Origin: Anastrepha obliqua
Lineage: Eukaryota > Arthropoda > Insecta > Diptera > Tephritidae
Assembly: GCF_027943255.1 (NCBI RefSeq)
Contig: NC_072895.1
Span: forward strand, 79,548,001 to 79,612,000
DNA: 64,000 bases
Reading direction: 5' to 3'
A model generated the notes under the pieces. That model worked only from the letters and a program-made list of their open reading frames with translations. It had not been told where the DNA came from and ran no database searches. Positions 33,213-45,672 of the stretch are shown here, piece by piece. The position numbers were made by a program, and so were the translations under genes. Position 1 is the stretch's first letter. The number at the start of each line of letters is the position of its first letter.

Positions 33213-36200
33213 GTAAGTTAAAAATCAAACTGCTCAAATGCATATACATACATATGTACGTATGCATGCGTGCTCATTAGACTGAAAATCAAAAATATTC
33301 CGAAAATTATCATTAATGTTATTCTGAAATAAATGCGGAAAAATGTCATAGTAACCAGAGTTATGCTCTTTTTATAATAAGGCTGTTATTTGTTGCTGCG
33401 TAGAAAAATATATTTTTCTGTTGTAGAGTTATAGAGAATTTGATATAAAATGCTTGCAATGATCTACAAAAATTGTGTAAAAAGTGTATAAAAAATAAAT
33501 TCATGACAGAAGATTTGGCAGATTATTACAGTAGAGCAAAAAAAAAAAAATTAAACAACAAATCATGTATTTTATTTTTGATTTTGATGAAATGCCATTA
33601 GCAAAAATTAAAAATTTAGAGTAATTTTAACAATTTGACAATTAAAAAAAAGCAAATCAGCTGATCTACTTCTATCATATTACCTGTTCAATGTGCCCTG
33701 ATTTATATACAAAACTATCTGTATACATATTTCTATCTCTAAAAAAAAAGTTCTTACCACAAAAGGCGGTGCTATCAAAGGAAAATTGAAATAATAAAAA
33801 AAAAAAAATAAAAAAATCATAAATTTACCTAACATGGTCCCAGATCAAGGCAAAAGCCAAAAAACAGACACATTGGCAAGCTTTTGTTTCGGCCCTTTGC
33901 GTGACAGCAAAAAAAAATTAATAATTTACATAAATAAATTAATAAAATAGATGATACAACAATCTTATCGTTCCTATATTAGAAAAAAGAGGACAATCCT
34001 TTTGATTTTTTAGAGAAAAATTTAATTTTTTTACCAAACTTTATTCAGACAGATTTTAACGATTGACAGTTGCGACAGTTGCGATTGACTACTAGTTTTA
34101 ATGTTGCCTTTAAACACAGAAAATGTATGCTTGAGAGCCAGAAAGTATATATGCATATGTATGTACATTTACTTATATATGCAAAGTGCTGAACATTCCG
34201 CTTGTTTTCATGAGAACATTTATTTTTTTGAAGGCACTTAAACGGAAAATCTGCGGAATAATTTTCGGGTAGCCTTGCCTAGTTACGGTTGGCTTTTCTC
34301 CCATTCAGTATCTATAGGAAAAGTAAAACGTGCTTTTAATTTTATTATTTAAAAAAGAAAAAAAAAAGTCTAATTTAAGTTGTACGCCACTCATACACAC
34401 ATATTTATGAGCAATTCGGTAGTGTGTACGCGCTGGAGAACTGCAATGCTGACGCCTACGCTAACACGTTAGCCCGCCAGACTGCTAAATCGCCGCCACT
34501 CGCCCTAGGTGGCTCCTAAAAAGCTTACAACATAGAACGGCAGCAACGAAAGCGTGACCACAAAATCAGCAATGTCTCACTATGACTTCATAGTTACTCA
34601 TACAATGAAAGCCAAAGTGGACACAGACAGCCATATGCACATAGATGTATATGCATATAGTTATATTCATATATGTATGTATGTGTGTACTTGACTATAA
34701 ACATTTACATACATACATATCGAGGCGCTGGCACTTTACTCACCCATATATGTGTATGTATGTATAATTGCATACACATAAGAATATGGTTACTTGTATG
34801 TTTGGGAGATGGCCTACAGTGGTTTTATCCATCAATTCGCTTTTATTTAGGAAAGACTTTGTTGCTGTTGCTTGTTTTTGTAATGGGGCGAAAGAACTCG
34901 TTGCCTGTTGACTGCAGCTGTTGTTGCTTGGTTAATTTATTTGTTGCTAACACCAATAGCAGTGTGTGTGTGTGTGTGTGGATATACTAATAGACATTGT
35001 TACACATTTTGATAACAAAAAACAAAAATAACAAACGCAAGAAACTTTCACGCATACATACATACATAATACACGCATACGAGTATCAATAGTAAATGCG
35101 CAAAGAACCGGTCGAATGCTTCGATGAGCAACAAATGAATAACAAAAAAAATACAACAATGCTATCATGAAAAACAAGTCAAGAGACGGCGAAATATCAA
35201 GAAACACAACAACCAACTGACTAACAAAAGTGGTTGCCATTGGTTTTCATGTGTACTTACATACATGCACATACACATTCATTCATACATACATACACAT
35301 GCATATCTAGATTTATGTATGAGAAACCGCGAACATAATATAGGTTGGGCAGCTTTTTGACTTTTGTCATTAAGTTTCTTCGATATTGTCTGCTTATTCC
35401 CTCTTGAACATTGCTTCTCACTACTTTTTTCGACTCTCTTGTTGTTTTGAATAATTTGTATATGTATCAGTTTTCGCGCCTTCCTATTTCTTTTAGCTAT
35501 TTTTCATATACTCTGCTGCACATTTCGTGTTTCCAGTTTCTGTTTTGTTTTGCGTTTGATCTCTTTAACTCTCTTATTTCTCTTGAATCGTGCCTTTTTA
35601 CCACTTGTGCTCTTATAATTGGCACCCGCCTGCGACTATGGAACCAATTTTCGCATACACATACATACATACTTACACATACATATATGTCTTTTATACC
35701 TGCGTGCGTATTTAATTGTTAATTTTATAAACGCAAATGTATCTCTTTCTGGGCGTCCGGAGCGCGAGCAAAAGTAGACATGATCAAAACAATAAAATTG
35801 CTGTGTTGTTATTTTCGCCTTTGACATCATCTTCGTTTAATTTTGAACGATTTTCTTTCAATATGGTTTCACTTTATTATTCTTTTTGTGGATGTCATTT
35901 GAAGACAGTCGATATTGAAGAACAGTTTCCATGCAGCTCAACTCTTCTACCAATTTTTAAATCTGGTTTCAAAGCATGACTGGTTTGATTATAAAATATG
36001 TTTTAAAAAACTGTTAAACAACATTTTTGTTTTTATTGTAATCTAGATAGATTTGTAAACCTCAAAGCAGTTTTATTACTATAACTTTTTTCTCGTCTCT
36101 GCCTAAATATATATTTCAGTTCTTTGAGTTATGGCAGTGCATTTCTTCTGGTCGGAATAAAGTTGGCTCTAAATATGAATGTATGGGTATAATAAACTTT

Positions 36201-36916
36201 TGAGATTTTCACATGGCGAACTTGTTTGAAAACTGCGTATGTATGTATGTATTATATGTACATATGTATACGTATACGTATCTATGTTTTGACCCACTTT
36301 ACTATTCTACTAATTGTCTTTTCATATGCATATGCTAACATGTACATATGTATATATGTATGTATGTAAAACCTTGGCATAGAAAAATTACTTACGTACA
36401 GTTGCAAGCATTCAAATCCGGACGCCAAAAAACTATAATTTTTGCTGCATTACTTGTTTATATTCGAACGATTTAATATTTTTGTAGGTTACAAATACTA
36501 TGCGAAAAAGCTTATTTAAATACATAAGGAGGGCTAAATTCGGGCCGGATGGAACTTTATATATCCGCACATATTTTAATAAAATTTAATTTAATCTGGT
36601 TCTTAATTTTTTAAATCAAACAAACTTAGAGACAATGAGATGTCAGACGTGCAGACTGTAATTTAGAAAAAGAACTATATGAGGTGGGGAAAAAGAACTA
36701 TACCCTAAACTGGGTGTGGAATGGCTTTGGGTATACCCAATTTTTTTAAATTTTACTTGCGTCGTACTTCGGTTTATAATAGAATCATTTGTGCCTAGCT
36801 TGAGAAATTTTGCTTTAGTTATAACAGTTATAAAAATTACCGTTACATGGTTGGTGGGCGTGTTTCCATTCCAAATTAAACTTAACAAGCTTCTCCAATA
36901 TGGTCTTTTATTTCTC
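33213..36916. other. AT-rich intergenic or intronic DNA
   Basis: No coding region or transposon recognised. Many poly(A) runs and TACATA microsatellites, and a (GT)n run at 34961-34981. Could be intron if the donor at 33213 is used. Confidence 0.4.
34961..34981. repeat. (GT)n microsatellite
   Basis: A run of about ten GT dinucleotides. Confidence 0.9.
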
Positions 36917-36929
36917 TCAAATTTTTTGA

Positions 36930-37246
36930 GGATGTAATGGCGTCTCAGCAATGGCTTGTGGATTATGTTCACTCCAAATGCGACAATTTTGCTTATTGAC
37001 ATACCCATTCAACCAAAAGTGAGCTTCATCGCTGAACAAAATTTTCTTGTGATGCGTCGCGCGAACCGAACCATTATTTTCGTAATAAATTTGCACGATT
37101 TGCAAACGTTGTTCCGGTGTAAGTCTATTCATTATGAAATGGCAAACCAAACTGAGCATAAATCAAGTGACAGCTGTCAAAAAGACCATCTACGAAAAAA
37201 GTAGTGCCAACATGAAAACTTAACCTCTAAAAAAACACCCTTTACA
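36930..37246 (-). mobile_element. DD41D-like transposase remnant with internal deletion
   Basis: From a terminus GGGTGTTTTTTTAGAGGTTA (37242 downwards) the minus strand encodes MNRLTPEQRLQIVQIYYENN and GSVRAT. It then jumps to HHKKILFSDEAHFWLNGYVN and KQNCRIWSEHNPQ, ending at LHPQKI. The interval between the first helix-turn-helix and the first catalytic Asp is missing, as in the copies at 20.3 and 29.4 kb. The element is truncated near 36930 and the second and third catalytic Asp are absent. Confidence 0.8.
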
Positions 37247-37249
37247 TGT

Positions 37250-38950
37250 ATGTGTGCACGTCTATACCTATACCGATCTTAAGTAGGAGTTAACACATAA
37301 TAGGAAATTAGCCATCTGAGTCAGGCGATTAAACTATTATATTTTGAGGTCTGTATGTTTTCGTACAAATTTCTGTACTGCATAGTCTATGAACTATTTC
37401 CAAAAGTATTGCACAGTTTTTAATCTATTTTGCAAATACAAACGTTCGAGCAACTTTCTCTGATGTGTCCTTCACATGCCTGGTCTTCTGACAAGAAATA
37501 AGGAACGACGAATTCGCCATACCCTACTTATTTACTTAGTTACGGTGCATATCTTTCTTTCTGTAAGACCGCAACTTTTTTCTCTTGTCACTTTCGTTAA
37601 TTTTCTTAAAAGCAGAAACCGAAAATAACCGGGCCTACCATGACAAGAACCGGGCCATTTATCAAAAAAAAAGAGCTCACAATAACCCTTATAAAAAACG
37701 TTTCGCTTATTAGCTTTAGTTGAAAATCCGTTGTTTGCGTGCTGACACTGTTTTGTAAGCATTGTTTTCAATAGCCTGCGGGCAGTATTATGCAAGCCAT
37801 GTTAGGCGACCCATATAGCCCAGCATTCAAAATTGAGTTTCTCAAGAAAATGTCTGTACTTTTAGCATTACTTTAGGTAAAGCATACTTCTAACATTAAT
37901 AACAATATGATTTTATAATTTTTGTTTATGCGTTTGAGGTAAAAAAACGAGAAAAAAAATTATTTGAAATATATTTTAAATAAATATTATTTGAAACATT
38001 TTTTTAATATTATTTGAAGTATTTTTAAAAAATTCAAATTTAGTTATTTTCAAAAATGTATTGCTCAACTGCAATTATGCCCTACAGCTCTTATTCACAA
38101 TTTTTTTTTTTAGGATCAATAGATTTCGAGATAAAAATTCTTGAAAAACGATTACTAAAAAATTTTATTAGTAATAACTTGCAAAAAATTGAAATTTTGC
38201 AAAACCGTTTGGCACACTTCAAATGTCTACACGCCATAAATAAATAAAAAATTAATAAGTAGCAACATATTCTGAAATTCAAAAGTTCAAGGATAGGTGG
38301 AATGCTCCTTATGTCCTTACGAGTATATAATAAATACGTAATTTTTAAGAACACTGTCATGCGTGATCGCTCATTTCCATGACCAGTCTTTCTTGCCAGG
38401 TTATATCCACTCGGTGCAGAGCATTGATAAAGCCATACATTTGTTGAACTGCAAAATTTATTAATTCCATAGAGGTAAAAAATTCTAAAGTAGCTGTTCA
38501 CATAAATATGTATTTCATTAACTGTCCTATGTAAAACTAAAATCAAATGTATTCAGATTTTATCAACTAATTTTCATCCACTAAAATGTTGCTAACAAGT
38601 TAAATAATGACGCTGTCAATGAATGAAAATGCTCTGAACGCTCGGGATGCGAACTGGGTGGGTATGAATAATCTCAAAATGCGAATTCAAACCCGTTAAA
38701 CGAGATATCTTTACTCACAACTTATTTACAGTGGAACATTCATACATACCAATAGTTAATACATTCATGCATAGGTACATACGCACATACGAAACAGCCT
38801 TTTATATTAACCTATTTTAGCTCGACTTATTCAATATTTGCTCGTATGTGAGACATAATTCTCTTCATTCTGGCTTAAAGTTAATTTATAACAACTGAAA
38901 AAAATATTCTTCGACAATTTTTATTAATTTCTATTCTAAATATATTATAA
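37250..38950. other. Intergenic DNA, nothing recognised
   Basis: AT-rich, with no coding or element signatures. The 151-codon minus-strand frame at 38546-38091 has no motif I recognise and a composition typical of AT-rich non-coding DNA. Confidence 0.45.
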
Positions 38951-39503
38951 TACTAGCTTTAACCCGCGGCCCCGCTCGCGTAGGAGTAGTTTTGAGGGAT
39001 TTAGGATATGTATATAAAAGGATATGTATATAAAAAAATAATTTCATAGAAAATAATTTTTTATTAATAACCATAATATTACAATACCCGGCAACCGTTG
39101 CTATGCCTCATTTAATAAAATCAAAACAACCAATCAGAAAAATATCAAGCAAAATTATTTTTTTTAATTTTCTATCTCAAACCGTTTTTGAACTTTGCAT
39201 TTGGGTCATAGTTGAACAGCTTATGCGGATTATGAAGTCTAGAGTGTGCTATAAATAGTGGAAAATAGGAAAAACTAAGATTTTTTAGATCAAATTTAAG
39301 CAAATATTCGATTATTAGTGACGAATGCGAGTGGTGGCGCGGCCTGGGGGCTGTGGGAAGGGAGTTCCATTATAAAAACATGCCTATAACCTTCATTGGG
39401 TGAAAATATGAATGTATAAAAATTTTTACGTCATTTGGTGTTGTCGTTTCGTAGTGATGCGCGGACAACGTACAGACATTCACCTTTATAGTATAGAAGA
39501 TTA
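38951..39503. repeat. Probable dispersed repeat with GC-rich start
   Basis: It begins AATACTAGCTTTAACCCGCG, followed by GCCCCGCTCGCGTAGGAG, and ends near ACAGACATTCACCTTTATAG. Such GC-rich 'CCCGCGG..CGCTCGCG' starts with a 'TTTATA' end are familiar from interspersed repeats of many insects, but I cannot assign a class. No protein is encoded. Confidence 0.35.
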
Positions 39504-40075
39504 TATTCGCATATTTCCTTCCGCTTGGTTTAAATTTTTGTAAACAATATTAATATGAACGAATGCAAACCTTTCAACGTGCCACACAAAGCTGGAGAAG
39601 GAAAACGATATTTTGGTATTGTCAATTTGACAAAAAATGAGTGATCTAAAAGCTGCCTATCTGATCACCCTTTAGTTCTCTTTCGATTATCTCTTCCATC
39701 TATCTGTTTATCTCTTCTGAATTTCGGTACTCTTTTAACGCACTCTTTAGAGTGCTCTAAGCCCAGTTTGAGTTCGAATCTCTGCTTCATAAAGATTTCG
39801 CTACTTTGTGTCTCTTGTCACTCATTTGCTGTGCTGCTTTTAATAAATTTAATTTATTTCTTTTATTTGATTACTATAAGTGGCGTACATATACACCTAA
39901 AGATATTTGTTAAATGTTCAGCTCAGACGTGGGACACACCTTGTTTTCTCTTCAAGTTTTCTTGTTTACTTGCCTACTCTTTTTTCCTTGTCTATTCATA
40001 ACTTTTTCGAATGTCGATTGATTTTGAATAAATTAAAGTTCTGTTTAGTTAAAAAAAGGCTTAAGTTATAATAAA

Positions 40076-40437
40076 GGGTGATGCATTTAGAGGTATTGAA
40101 TTTTGAATTGAAATAAATCAACGAAAATTTAAATTGATTGGGCAATCTTTATTATTTTTGTGCAGAACCATCCATAACATTTATTTTTAAAACATAATCC
40201 CTTTCAAATGTTGGCTGCAACTGTACCGTATTTCGGCCATCCGGCAACACGAATTTTGAATGACTCGCCGGAGTACTTCGGTCGGTATCTCGTGAATAAC
40301 TTTAGTAATGTTGGCATCCAATGCCTCAATCGAAGCTGGTTTATCCACATAGGATTTAGACTTTACGTATTCCCACAAGTAAAAGTACAAAGGTGTGGTA
40401 TCACATGATCTTGTTGGCCAATCCACTGCGTCCATAT
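40076..40437 (-). mobile_element. DD41D-like transposase C-terminal remnant
   Basis: The minus strand (40437-40187) reads DAVDWPTRSCDTTPLYFYLW, EYVKSKSYVDKPASIEALD and EIPTEVLRRVIQN. This is the C-terminal third of a rosa-like transposase, in which the third catalytic Asp (P-L-D-x-F) is now Tyr. It runs to a likely terminus near 40076 (AAAGGGTGATGCATTTAG) and is truncated at the other side. Confidence 0.75.
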
Positions 40438-40999
40438 ACAAAAATTGTGTTCACTCGTTATCTTGAGAGGATGCATAAAATCAACTAGAATTCACTTCAA
40501 GCTTGCGAACTAAGATTTACTTACCTCCTGCTGTCCTGATCTTCTCGTGTAGCATAGGGCCTTTAATAGGCTATAAAACTGCGTGCACAATTGTTTTTTT
40601 TTTAATTCTGATTACAAATTTAGGTGAACATTTTTCGAATTTTTATAAATCTTTTACAGAGTGCAAAACTTGTGGTAATAAGGGCTTTGTCATAGAAGGA
40701 TATATTTTTATAAAATATAATTGAAATTAAAAAAAATAGTCAAAACTTGTAAATATGTGCTGATTCAATCACTTTGCAACGGAGTATACAGATAATACCA
40801 TATACGAGTATATATATACCATACTTGTGACATAGCTTATGAACCTTTAAAGAAAAATAATAAAATAAAAAATTTGTACACAAATTTTAATAATTAAAAC
40901 AATATTAACAGCCAACAACACAGGCAGCTAGCGCTGCTACCTAACTATTAAATTTTATAATTCAATATAAATTTATTTATTTATTTATTATTATTTATA

Positions 41000-41760
41000 C
41001 ATTTTCCTCTTCTTCTTCTTAGCATCATAGTCCTTGGTGAACCATTGCTTCATTTACAACCTTGCGCCATCTGTCTGGCTATCTCCTTTCTCCGCCGCAC
41101 GTTTAGCTTTTCAAGGTCAACTTCCGCCTTTAAAAAAAAGTGAAGCCATTGGGGCGTCATCTTCGGCCTCCAAGAAGGCGTAATGCATTCAACAGACTTT
41201 CAAGTTGTTCTCTCCTTGGGCACGTGTTCGAGCCATCTTCTCCTCTGAGATATTAAAAATTTTATCACAGTTTCGTTTAATTCCAGCTCTGCTAATTCGA
41301 TAGGTACCGTCTTGCAGCTTTACAGTTCCATATATTCTTGGCAATATTTTTCTTTCAAATACCATTAGCTGATTAATGCCAGTAGTTTTTAGTGTCCATA
41401 GTTCGAGTACATCCTTAACTTTTGTTGGCGAGATAATAATTTAGACTTAAGCAGTTTGAAATTAGAAAAGTAAGACTTATTTGGTGCTAAAACTTTATCA
41501 TTTACTGTCAATGGTGTATCCTTATTGGCTGATATTTTGACACCCAGATAGGTAAATTCTTGTGCACTAGACTCCGACCAGCAGAGCATCATGCCTCAAA
41601 CCGGAGCTGGACCGGGACATACTCTTCGTTTTCTCTCTGTTAATTCTTAGCCCAGTATTTCGTAGATTTATTTCGGTTACTGCTGTGTGCAGGACTAGGT
41701 TGAATATCAATGTTGATAAAGCGTGTCCCTGTTTAACTCCCCATATAATGGGAAATTACT
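41000..41760 (-). mobile_element. Non-LTR retrotransposon reverse-transcriptase remnant
   Basis: Minus strand from about 41740: GVKQGHALSTLIFNLVLHTA and VTEINLRNTGLRINR, the reverse-transcriptase region that normally precedes the YADD box. The YADD box is missing through a deletion. The sequence resumes at SAQEFTYLGVKISANKDTPL and LLSRQQKLRMYSNYG, the thumb region. The distal part to about 41030 is degenerate. Clade uncertain, RTE- or CR1-like. Confidence 0.7.
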
Positions 41761-42734
41761 ATGAGCACTCTCCTTGTACAGTGGCCTTCGCCGTGGTATT
41801 TGTTAGCGTCAGAATAAAAAGCTCAATTTGCCTTAGCGGAATGGTTATAGACTGCAGCAAAAATTTAATTTGCCTTCTATGAATAAGAAAATAAATAATA
41901 AAATAATATTAATCAATAGGCAAGACCACTAAATCCTAAGCTACAATATAATATTTATTTCAAACTTAAAACGGTACCTTAAATCGTTTCTAGTTCATTT
42001 AAGTAACATCAGCTTAATGAATCGCTGCTGATTCTAAGAAAATTTAGTCCCAAGATCGTTACTGGTTGACGGAAGTTCATTGAAAATTAGCCGAACCGGA
42101 ATTTATATTGATTCCAGATACAGATATTCCCCGCATTAATATATATACATACATACATAAATACATATTTACGCATTTTTTGGCTGCGCCATGGGTTGTT
42201 ATTTTTAGTTTCCGCTTTGACAGGAAACGTTTTGTTAAGGCAACACGAGTAACCATCAACAGACACTCTATTTATTTTCTATCTTTTCTGAATATTAGCA
42301 TTTGTGTTGCGTCGAATTTGGTTAAAGGAGAATGCCAATAGAAAAAAATCAATAAATTAGCCGAAAATAGCCAAGTAATTTGGCCGAAAAGGTAACAGCA
42401 AATCTCATTACTTCAAAGACTCCACAAGACTCCATTCATGTGGAAATCGTTTAATGCAGTCTAACTTTAAACTGAAAGTGTATACATACATCAAATACAC
42501 ATAGTTTCATACTTGCACAATTCAGTTTTACGGGTGCACAGATTTGATTGATTTATTTTTAGAAAGGTGTAAATTTCTGCAATTGACGAAGTGTGAAGCA
42601 TTTGTATGGCTTATTGCTTCGAGCCTTTTTACTTGAGCAAATAGTGAACATCCATTACCGATATTTATTTAGATTTAGCAGAGAGTTTAAGAGTTTTAGA
42701 TGCATACCTGTATTACTTTAATGTGAAATATATA

Positions 42735-43176
42735 CGAGGTGTGGCAGTTAAGTTGCGTTCACGATTCCCTTGATTGAGAGCACCTTTGGTAAACCTCCGA
42801 AGTTCAGCACCGCCATTACAGTTTCCTAGATCTCCTGTACGTCACCTTTAAGAGTTTCCTTGAGGTCTTGGAAGTAAGAAAAAGTCGCTGATTACCATAT
42901 AGGGGCTACCGCTCCGTGACGCCTAGAAGTCAGTATTGAATAATTCTTAGACGGTTTCTTTTTTATGCCAAGAAATCTAAAGAGCTTTTCAGACATAACG
43001 GCGCAGTGTTGCCAGCTGCCCAGCTACAAATAAATACATTTTTCTTTATTTAGTATCTAGCTTTTTAGCACTTACATAATTTTTATATTCTAGTCTGTAA
43101 GATTTTCGTAACTTGTAGACTTGAATAAAAAAATGAAATGAAGTGAGGATTTCGGGAACTTAATTACCGCACCTCG
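42735..43176. mobile_element. 442-bp mariner-like MITE
   Basis: The left end CGAGGTGTGGCAGTTAAG and the reverse complement of the right end CGAGGTGCGGTAATTAAG are inverted repeats, and the dinucleotide TA is at both borders (42733-42734, 43177-43178). The interior is non-coding. The ends resemble those of mariner elements starting CGAGGTG, so a full-length relative probably supplies transposase. Confidence 0.78.
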
Positions 43177-43889
43177 TACATACGTATGAATATATTATGT
43201 ATGTATGTATATATCTTATTACGTGAATCAATGTCGAAGAAGAAATTAAAAAATGCTAACATTTATGATTTCGAAATAAAGTCTAAAATTGTTACTTTGT
43301 CGAATAGCTGCAAACTACAATTTCAATTGTCTTATACAATCATTTTAATTTTTTCACTATCATTCTCATTTTCATTTGCATTTAAATATTTTTCGCGATC
43401 TATACACTTGAATATTGGCCATGGAAATGATCTATGGTAATTGGGCATTCACTCAGCTTGCCTCTTATATGTATTGTGCCACAAAAGTGTTTATGAAAGT
43501 TATGATAGCAAAAAATCATTTGGCTGCTGTAAATTTTTAATTAGCGAGATAAAAATTACATACATATTTTACTTAGCAATGCCTATAAAGTTTGCTACCT
43601 TAGCTGGATACACATAAAAGGCGTTAAAATTAAGATAAGTACTTGAATTCGACTTACAACTTTACAACTTTGCTCCAATTTTAAGAAAGCTGTTAAAAAA
43701 TCGTTTAATAGCTGATTAAGTTTGAATCTTATTATCTAATAAAAGTGAGTAGGTACGTAAATAAAAACGAATGCCCGTTTGTTTGTCTATCCCATATATT
43801 ATATGTACGTACATGTCAAGGCCAATCATTCGATTGCGATAAAACTTGCATGAGATGTCGTGTGGCAGATTTTTGTTTAGCTACTCCGG

Positions 43890-44473
43890 TTGTGGATTCC
43901 ATTACTCATCTGTTATTTCAATGAAAGTTTGATTAAATTAGCAACCAATACTGTGCTCAGGATTCATTCCACCTCTAACTGGTCGCGAGGTTTCCTATCT
44001 TTGAAGAGGCACTACAGTTATGATGCTATTGGACCTGAAGTTTGTGTCAGCGACATCTTAGCATTCATTTCTTCCAGTGATTCTCCCCAACCGGTCTCCC
44101 TTCTATAAGAATACACAACAATCAATTGGACAAAAACCGATATATTTTGGCGTGGTTATTGTAATACTAACGGAATTTGTATGCCGACATATTTGCAAAA
44201 ATTAAAAAAAAATCATCCAGATTACGTTGAACTTGGCATTCTTAGAAATAAATTCGTTGAAGCTTTCAAAATTTCAATCCCTTAGGGGCTATCTATGATA
44301 TACCTTTAAATTGCCGCATATTTGGATTAAAGTGGAATCTTAAAAAATTTAAACCTTTGAGAGTGTTTTACTTAATAAAACCAGCAGATTTGCAGCACCG
44401 TTCTGCTTTAACACTTTTTGGCTGTATTGTTGATGGAAAACGAAATGCTTTCTGCCTGTATCACGACCGTTAG
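43890..44473 (+). pseudogene. Decayed coding region of unknown family
   Basis: Three plus-strand frames follow one another with small frame changes. 43890-44108 contains LRIHSTSNWSRGFLSLKRHY and IGPEVCVSDILAFISSS. About 44110-44285 contains NWTKTDIFWRGYCNTNGICM and YLQKLKKNHPDYVELGILRN. About 44285-44473 contains AIYDIPLNCRIFGLKWNLKK and KPADLQHRSALTLFGCI, ending at TAG (44471-44473). Cys, Trp, Tyr and charged residues are distributed as in a globular protein. I do not recognise the family; it may be a dead host gene or transposon ORF. Confidence 0.35.
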
Positions 44474-45129
44474 AAGAAATATCAATTTTCATAATTAAAA
44501 TTACTCGCATATTCTATGACTCTCAATATGCAAATTATTCATCAGACTATCTCCTGTGGCTGTTGTTGTGGTTCAGTTATTTTTAGCCTCTATTTTTTTC
44601 GCACTCCAAAAACACAACTCTCCCTCTGCCAACTACAAATTCAACTGTTTTATAAAAAAGGTGCGGCAAGCTCAACTAATGTTGCAAATAAAACTTTTCT
44701 TTTTTCAAAAACGAGAATTATTGTGATAAAAATTTTACTAATTGCATCTGATGTAAAAAATTATACTCAACGATTCCGGGATAGGAATAAACTACTGCAG
44801 AATTGGAAAAAAGGCTCTGGGGTTCCGGCGTTGATATCCCTATATTTTACGTAGATGCAACTTTACAATCATTTATTAGAAATTGAGATTATACTCCCAT
44901 TGAGTATGAGAGTTATATTTTATACGATAATACAATACAGCAAAGCCTTGATAGAACAAATTTTGATACACCAAATATTGTTGTGAAATTTTCAATACAA
45001 AAATGCCGTAAGTAAAAGCACATTGCCAGCCTTGTTTTAATTGTTGCCAAATTGAGTTATTTAATAAAGCTTAAGTCGATTTGCCTATGCGACAAAACTA
45101 GAATCAAAAAGCTCCTAATATTTTTCAAG

Positions 45130-45255
45130 GCGAAGCATACTACCACGGTCGGCTTTACGTTACAGGAACGACCTGGATTTATATCCGGCCAAGTACTGTC
45201 AGTTCAGCAGCATTGACAGCATGGAATGTTTATGTTGCTATAACAATTACATTAT
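45130..45255 (+). mobile_element. LINE 3' tail fragment
   Basis: The ordered motifs CGGCTTTACGTTACAGGAAC, GACCTGGATTTATATCCGGC, CAGTTCAGCAGCATTG and GGAATGTTTATGTTGCTATA match the tail at 16.3 kb and the split tail at 52.9/54.3 kb. There is no coding part. Confidence 0.6.
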
Positions 45256-45672
45256 ATACAGAAGTATTCCCTTAATTATGGTAAATTTTCAAATGTGAAG
45301 CAATAAAGCTTTCCTAATCATACGCGTTTCACTTTAATTATATTTTGATGACTTGCTGTTGCTGTACAGGTATACATACATACATATGTATGTGTGGACG
45401 TTCAAACCAACCAACATGTTTCCTACACCCTCCCATTACAGCTACTCTTTCCCCATTATCCATCAAACGGAGCCATATTTATTCAAACCGCTTGAATAAT
45501 TTCTGAGCTGAAGCATAAAAAGCATAAAGCGTCTCTGCTGGCCGCATTGCCAATGTCCATGTTTATAGTACCAAACATACATATACACATACATAATTTG
45601 TTCCCACATACAAAAGTGTAGTATATCTAGTTTAACGCATACATACATATATTGACGTGTATCCATGTAGGG

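Noticed and set aside
32657..36360. Dense TATG/TACATA repeats as a possible CRISPR-like or satellite array
   Set aside because: They are simple tetranucleotide microsatellites without spacers or higher-order periodicity.
38091..38546. A 151-codon minus-strand frame
   Set aside because: Its composition (Ile, Phe, Lys, Asn, Tyr) is that of translated AT-rich DNA and it has no recognisable motif.
39735..39785. tRNA 3'-half-like sequence (hairpin GCACTCTTTAGAGTGC then GAGTTCGAATCTCTG)
   Set aside because: There is a B-box-like motif but no matching A-box, D-arm or acceptor stem upstream, and it is not linked to the SINE body.
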